6,095 nt of DNA from Candidatus Binataceae bacterium (GTDB taxonomy: Bacteria > Desulfobacterota > Binatia > Binatales > Binataceae). Location: assembly GCA_030042765.1 (NCBI GenBank), contig JASHZA010000275.1, positions 1-6,095 on the forward strand, read 5' to 3'. This document shows positions 4,989 through 6,095 of the stretch, one piece after another. The position numbers were made by a program, and so were the translations under genes. The notes beneath the pieces are model-generated. The model had not been told where the DNA came from. It was given only the letters and a program-made list of their open reading frames with translations, and did no database searches. Position 1 is the first letter of the stretch. Each line of letters begins with the position of its first letter.

Positions 4989-6095
4989 CTACTTCAGCTC
5001 CTTGAGCCGGGGATAGACTTCCTTCGCCAGCAGGTCGATTCCCCGTACGGTTTCCTTGTTGTCCAGGAAGCCGGCCTGACCCATCACCAGCAGATGACCG
5101 AAGCCGCCGTTGTAATCGTAGAGCGTTTTGATCTGCCGAAACACGGTGTCCGGATTACCGGCGAAGACGATGCCCTGCGCGATTAACCCTTCGAGGTTCG
5201 GCTTGTCGTACTTGTAGAGCGAGCCGCCGTTGCGCATTGCCTTCGCCGCAACCTCAGCGGACACATAACCTGGCGGATTGACGAATTGGGGAGCGACCCG
5301 GTTCGACTCGATATACCACATGAGCTTGCGCGCGCCGGCAAATCCCTCTTCGTCAGTGTTTCCGACGTAGACCAAAGCGGCGTAAGCAAAGCGGTCGTTC
5401 GCGGCTTCCCATCCGGTTTCGCGCGCTCGCTCGCGGTAGGCATTAAAGATGGTTCTGGATCCATCGAAGCCGGTCAGGAAAGTTCCAACCACGTACCGGT
5501 GGTCTGCAATCGGCGGAATGCTGCCCGGGCTGAGAGACGTGATCCACACGGGGGGATGCGGTTCCTGGTAAGGACGGGGCCAGATGTTGACCTGGCGATG
5601 ATGGAAATACCGGCCCTCCCAGCTGAAGGGTCCGTCATGTGAAGTCCACGCCTTCATTATCAGATCGTGTGCTTCCCAAAAGCGCTCGCCCATCCTGACC
5701 GGACTCGAGTTGACCGCTGAAATCTCGTAGGGTACGCCGCGCACGAAACCGACCTCGACGCGGCCGCGCGAAAGATTGTCCACCATCGCCATCTCTTCGG
5801 CAACGCGGACCGGCTGGCGGCGATTCGCAATCGGATTGCCAAGGATCAGCAGGCGCGCCGTTTTGGTTTCACGCGCAAGGATACCGAGCATGATAGGGGC
5901 CGCCGGATCCAGGCAAGTCGCGGTCTGATGGTGCTCGTTGAGCATGATGTCGAGACCGGCATCCTCAGCGTGCAGCCATTCGTCGATATAGCGATGGTAC
6001 AACTCCGCCCCGACCCTCGGGTTATAAATCTGGTTGGGCAGTACGACCCGAATCGATTCGTAGGTCTCGGGCAAGTAGGGATAGGCGGTCTCGGT
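4989..6095 (-). CDS. Luciferase-like flavin-dependent monooxygenase (5' end cut by right edge)
   Basis: A bacterial-luciferase-like (LLM, PF00296-type) TIM-barrel oxidoreductase, using reduced FMN or F420. 368 residues are visible. The reading frame continues upstream of a TTG at 6074 with TETAYPY, which leads smoothly into the conserved start LPETYESIRV, so the true start lies beyond the window by perhaps 5-10 codons. Counting from that TTG, landmarks are LNEHHQ (45-50), ILGNPIANRRQPVRVAEE (77-94), MVDNLSRGRVEVGFVRG (97-113), WPRPYQEPHPPVWI (165-178) and the C-terminal GIVFAGNPDTV (301-311), all typical of the family. It is soluble and the first visible gene of the run. Members oxidise very diverse substrates (aldehydes, ketones, aromatics, sulfonates), so the substrate cannot be read from the sequence; a separate flavin reductase is usually needed and is not seen here. 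FMN versus F420 use cannot be decided. Confidence 0.9.
   Translation of the reverse strand, partial: TETAYPYLPETYESIRVVLPNQIYNPRVGAELYHRYIDEWLHAEDAGLDIMLNEHHQTATCLDPAAPIMLGILARETKTARLLILGNPIANRRQPVRVAEEMAMVDNLSRGRVEVGFVRGVPYEISAVNSSPVRMGERFWEAHDLIMKAWTSHDGPFSWEGRYFHHRQVNIWPRPYQEPHPPVWITSLSPGSIPPIADHRYVVGTFLTGFDGSRTIFNAYRERARETGWEAANDRFAYAALVYVGNTDEEGFAGARKLMWYIESNRVAPQFVNPPGYVSAEVAAKAMRNGGSLYKYDKPNLEGLIAQGIVFAGNPDTVFRQIKTLYDYNGGFGHLLVMGQAGFLDNKETVRGIDLLAKEVYPRLKELK

Noticed and set aside
4566..5186. 206-residue plus-strand frame spanning the ligase/flavin-enzyme junction
   Set aside because: It is antisense across two real genes and has no family features.
6072..6074. TTG 6074 as the true start of the flavin monooxygenase
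   Set aside because: The frame stays open to the window edge and the upstream residues TETAYPY look like part of the conserved first strand, so the gene is cut rather than starting here.

Overview
The window is a tightly packed, GC-rich bacterial segment in which every gene I can support lies on the minus strand, so transcription runs from the right edge (6095) to the left edge (1). Codon third positions are mostly G or C, which also creates long meaningless antisense frames. The gene content fits a metabolically versatile soil or sediment bacterium (deltaproteobacterial, Binatota-like or actinobacterial style). I see no taxonomic marker, so this is only an impression.

In transcription order the layout is: (1) a luciferase-like flavin-dependent monooxygenase, its 5' end cut by the right edge (4989-6095); (2) an aryl-acid adenylating enzyme / acyl-CoA ligase closely patterned on DhbE/EntE (3324-4976); (3) a 94-residue cysteine-containing protein of unknown function (3036-3320); (4) a ferritin-like diiron protein resembling the catalytic subunit of phenylacetyl-CoA or benzoyl-CoA epoxidases (2138-2989, start revised from the longest frame); (5) an ArsA/GET3-type P-loop ATPase that starts with TTG and has Arg in place of the usual P-loop Lys (1079-2050); (6) the N-terminal half of a coenzyme-B12-dependent acyl-CoA mutase of the ethylmalonyl/methylmalonyl type, cut by the left edge (1-983). 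The gaps are 12, 3, 46, 87 and 95 bases, and no intrinsic terminator is visible, so one operon is likely. No stretch over 300 bases lacks a gene. The only clear non-coding structure is a perfect 11-bp hairpin between genes 4 and 5.

Taken together, the cluster can be read as a CoA-dependent oxidative pathway: activation of a carboxylic (probably aromatic) acid by the ligase, oxygenation by the diiron and/or flavin enzyme, and carbon-skeleton rearrangement of a CoA thioester by the B12 mutase. The ArsA-like ATPase and the small Cys protein would be accessory or assembly factors. The individual family assignments rest on visible motifs. The pathway, its substrate and the accessory roles are inference. 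The most notable points are the lone PaaA-like subunit with no PaaB/C/D/E partners in view, its pairing with an ArsA-like ATPase, the altered aryl pocket of the ligase, and the small unknown protein between ligase and oxygenase.
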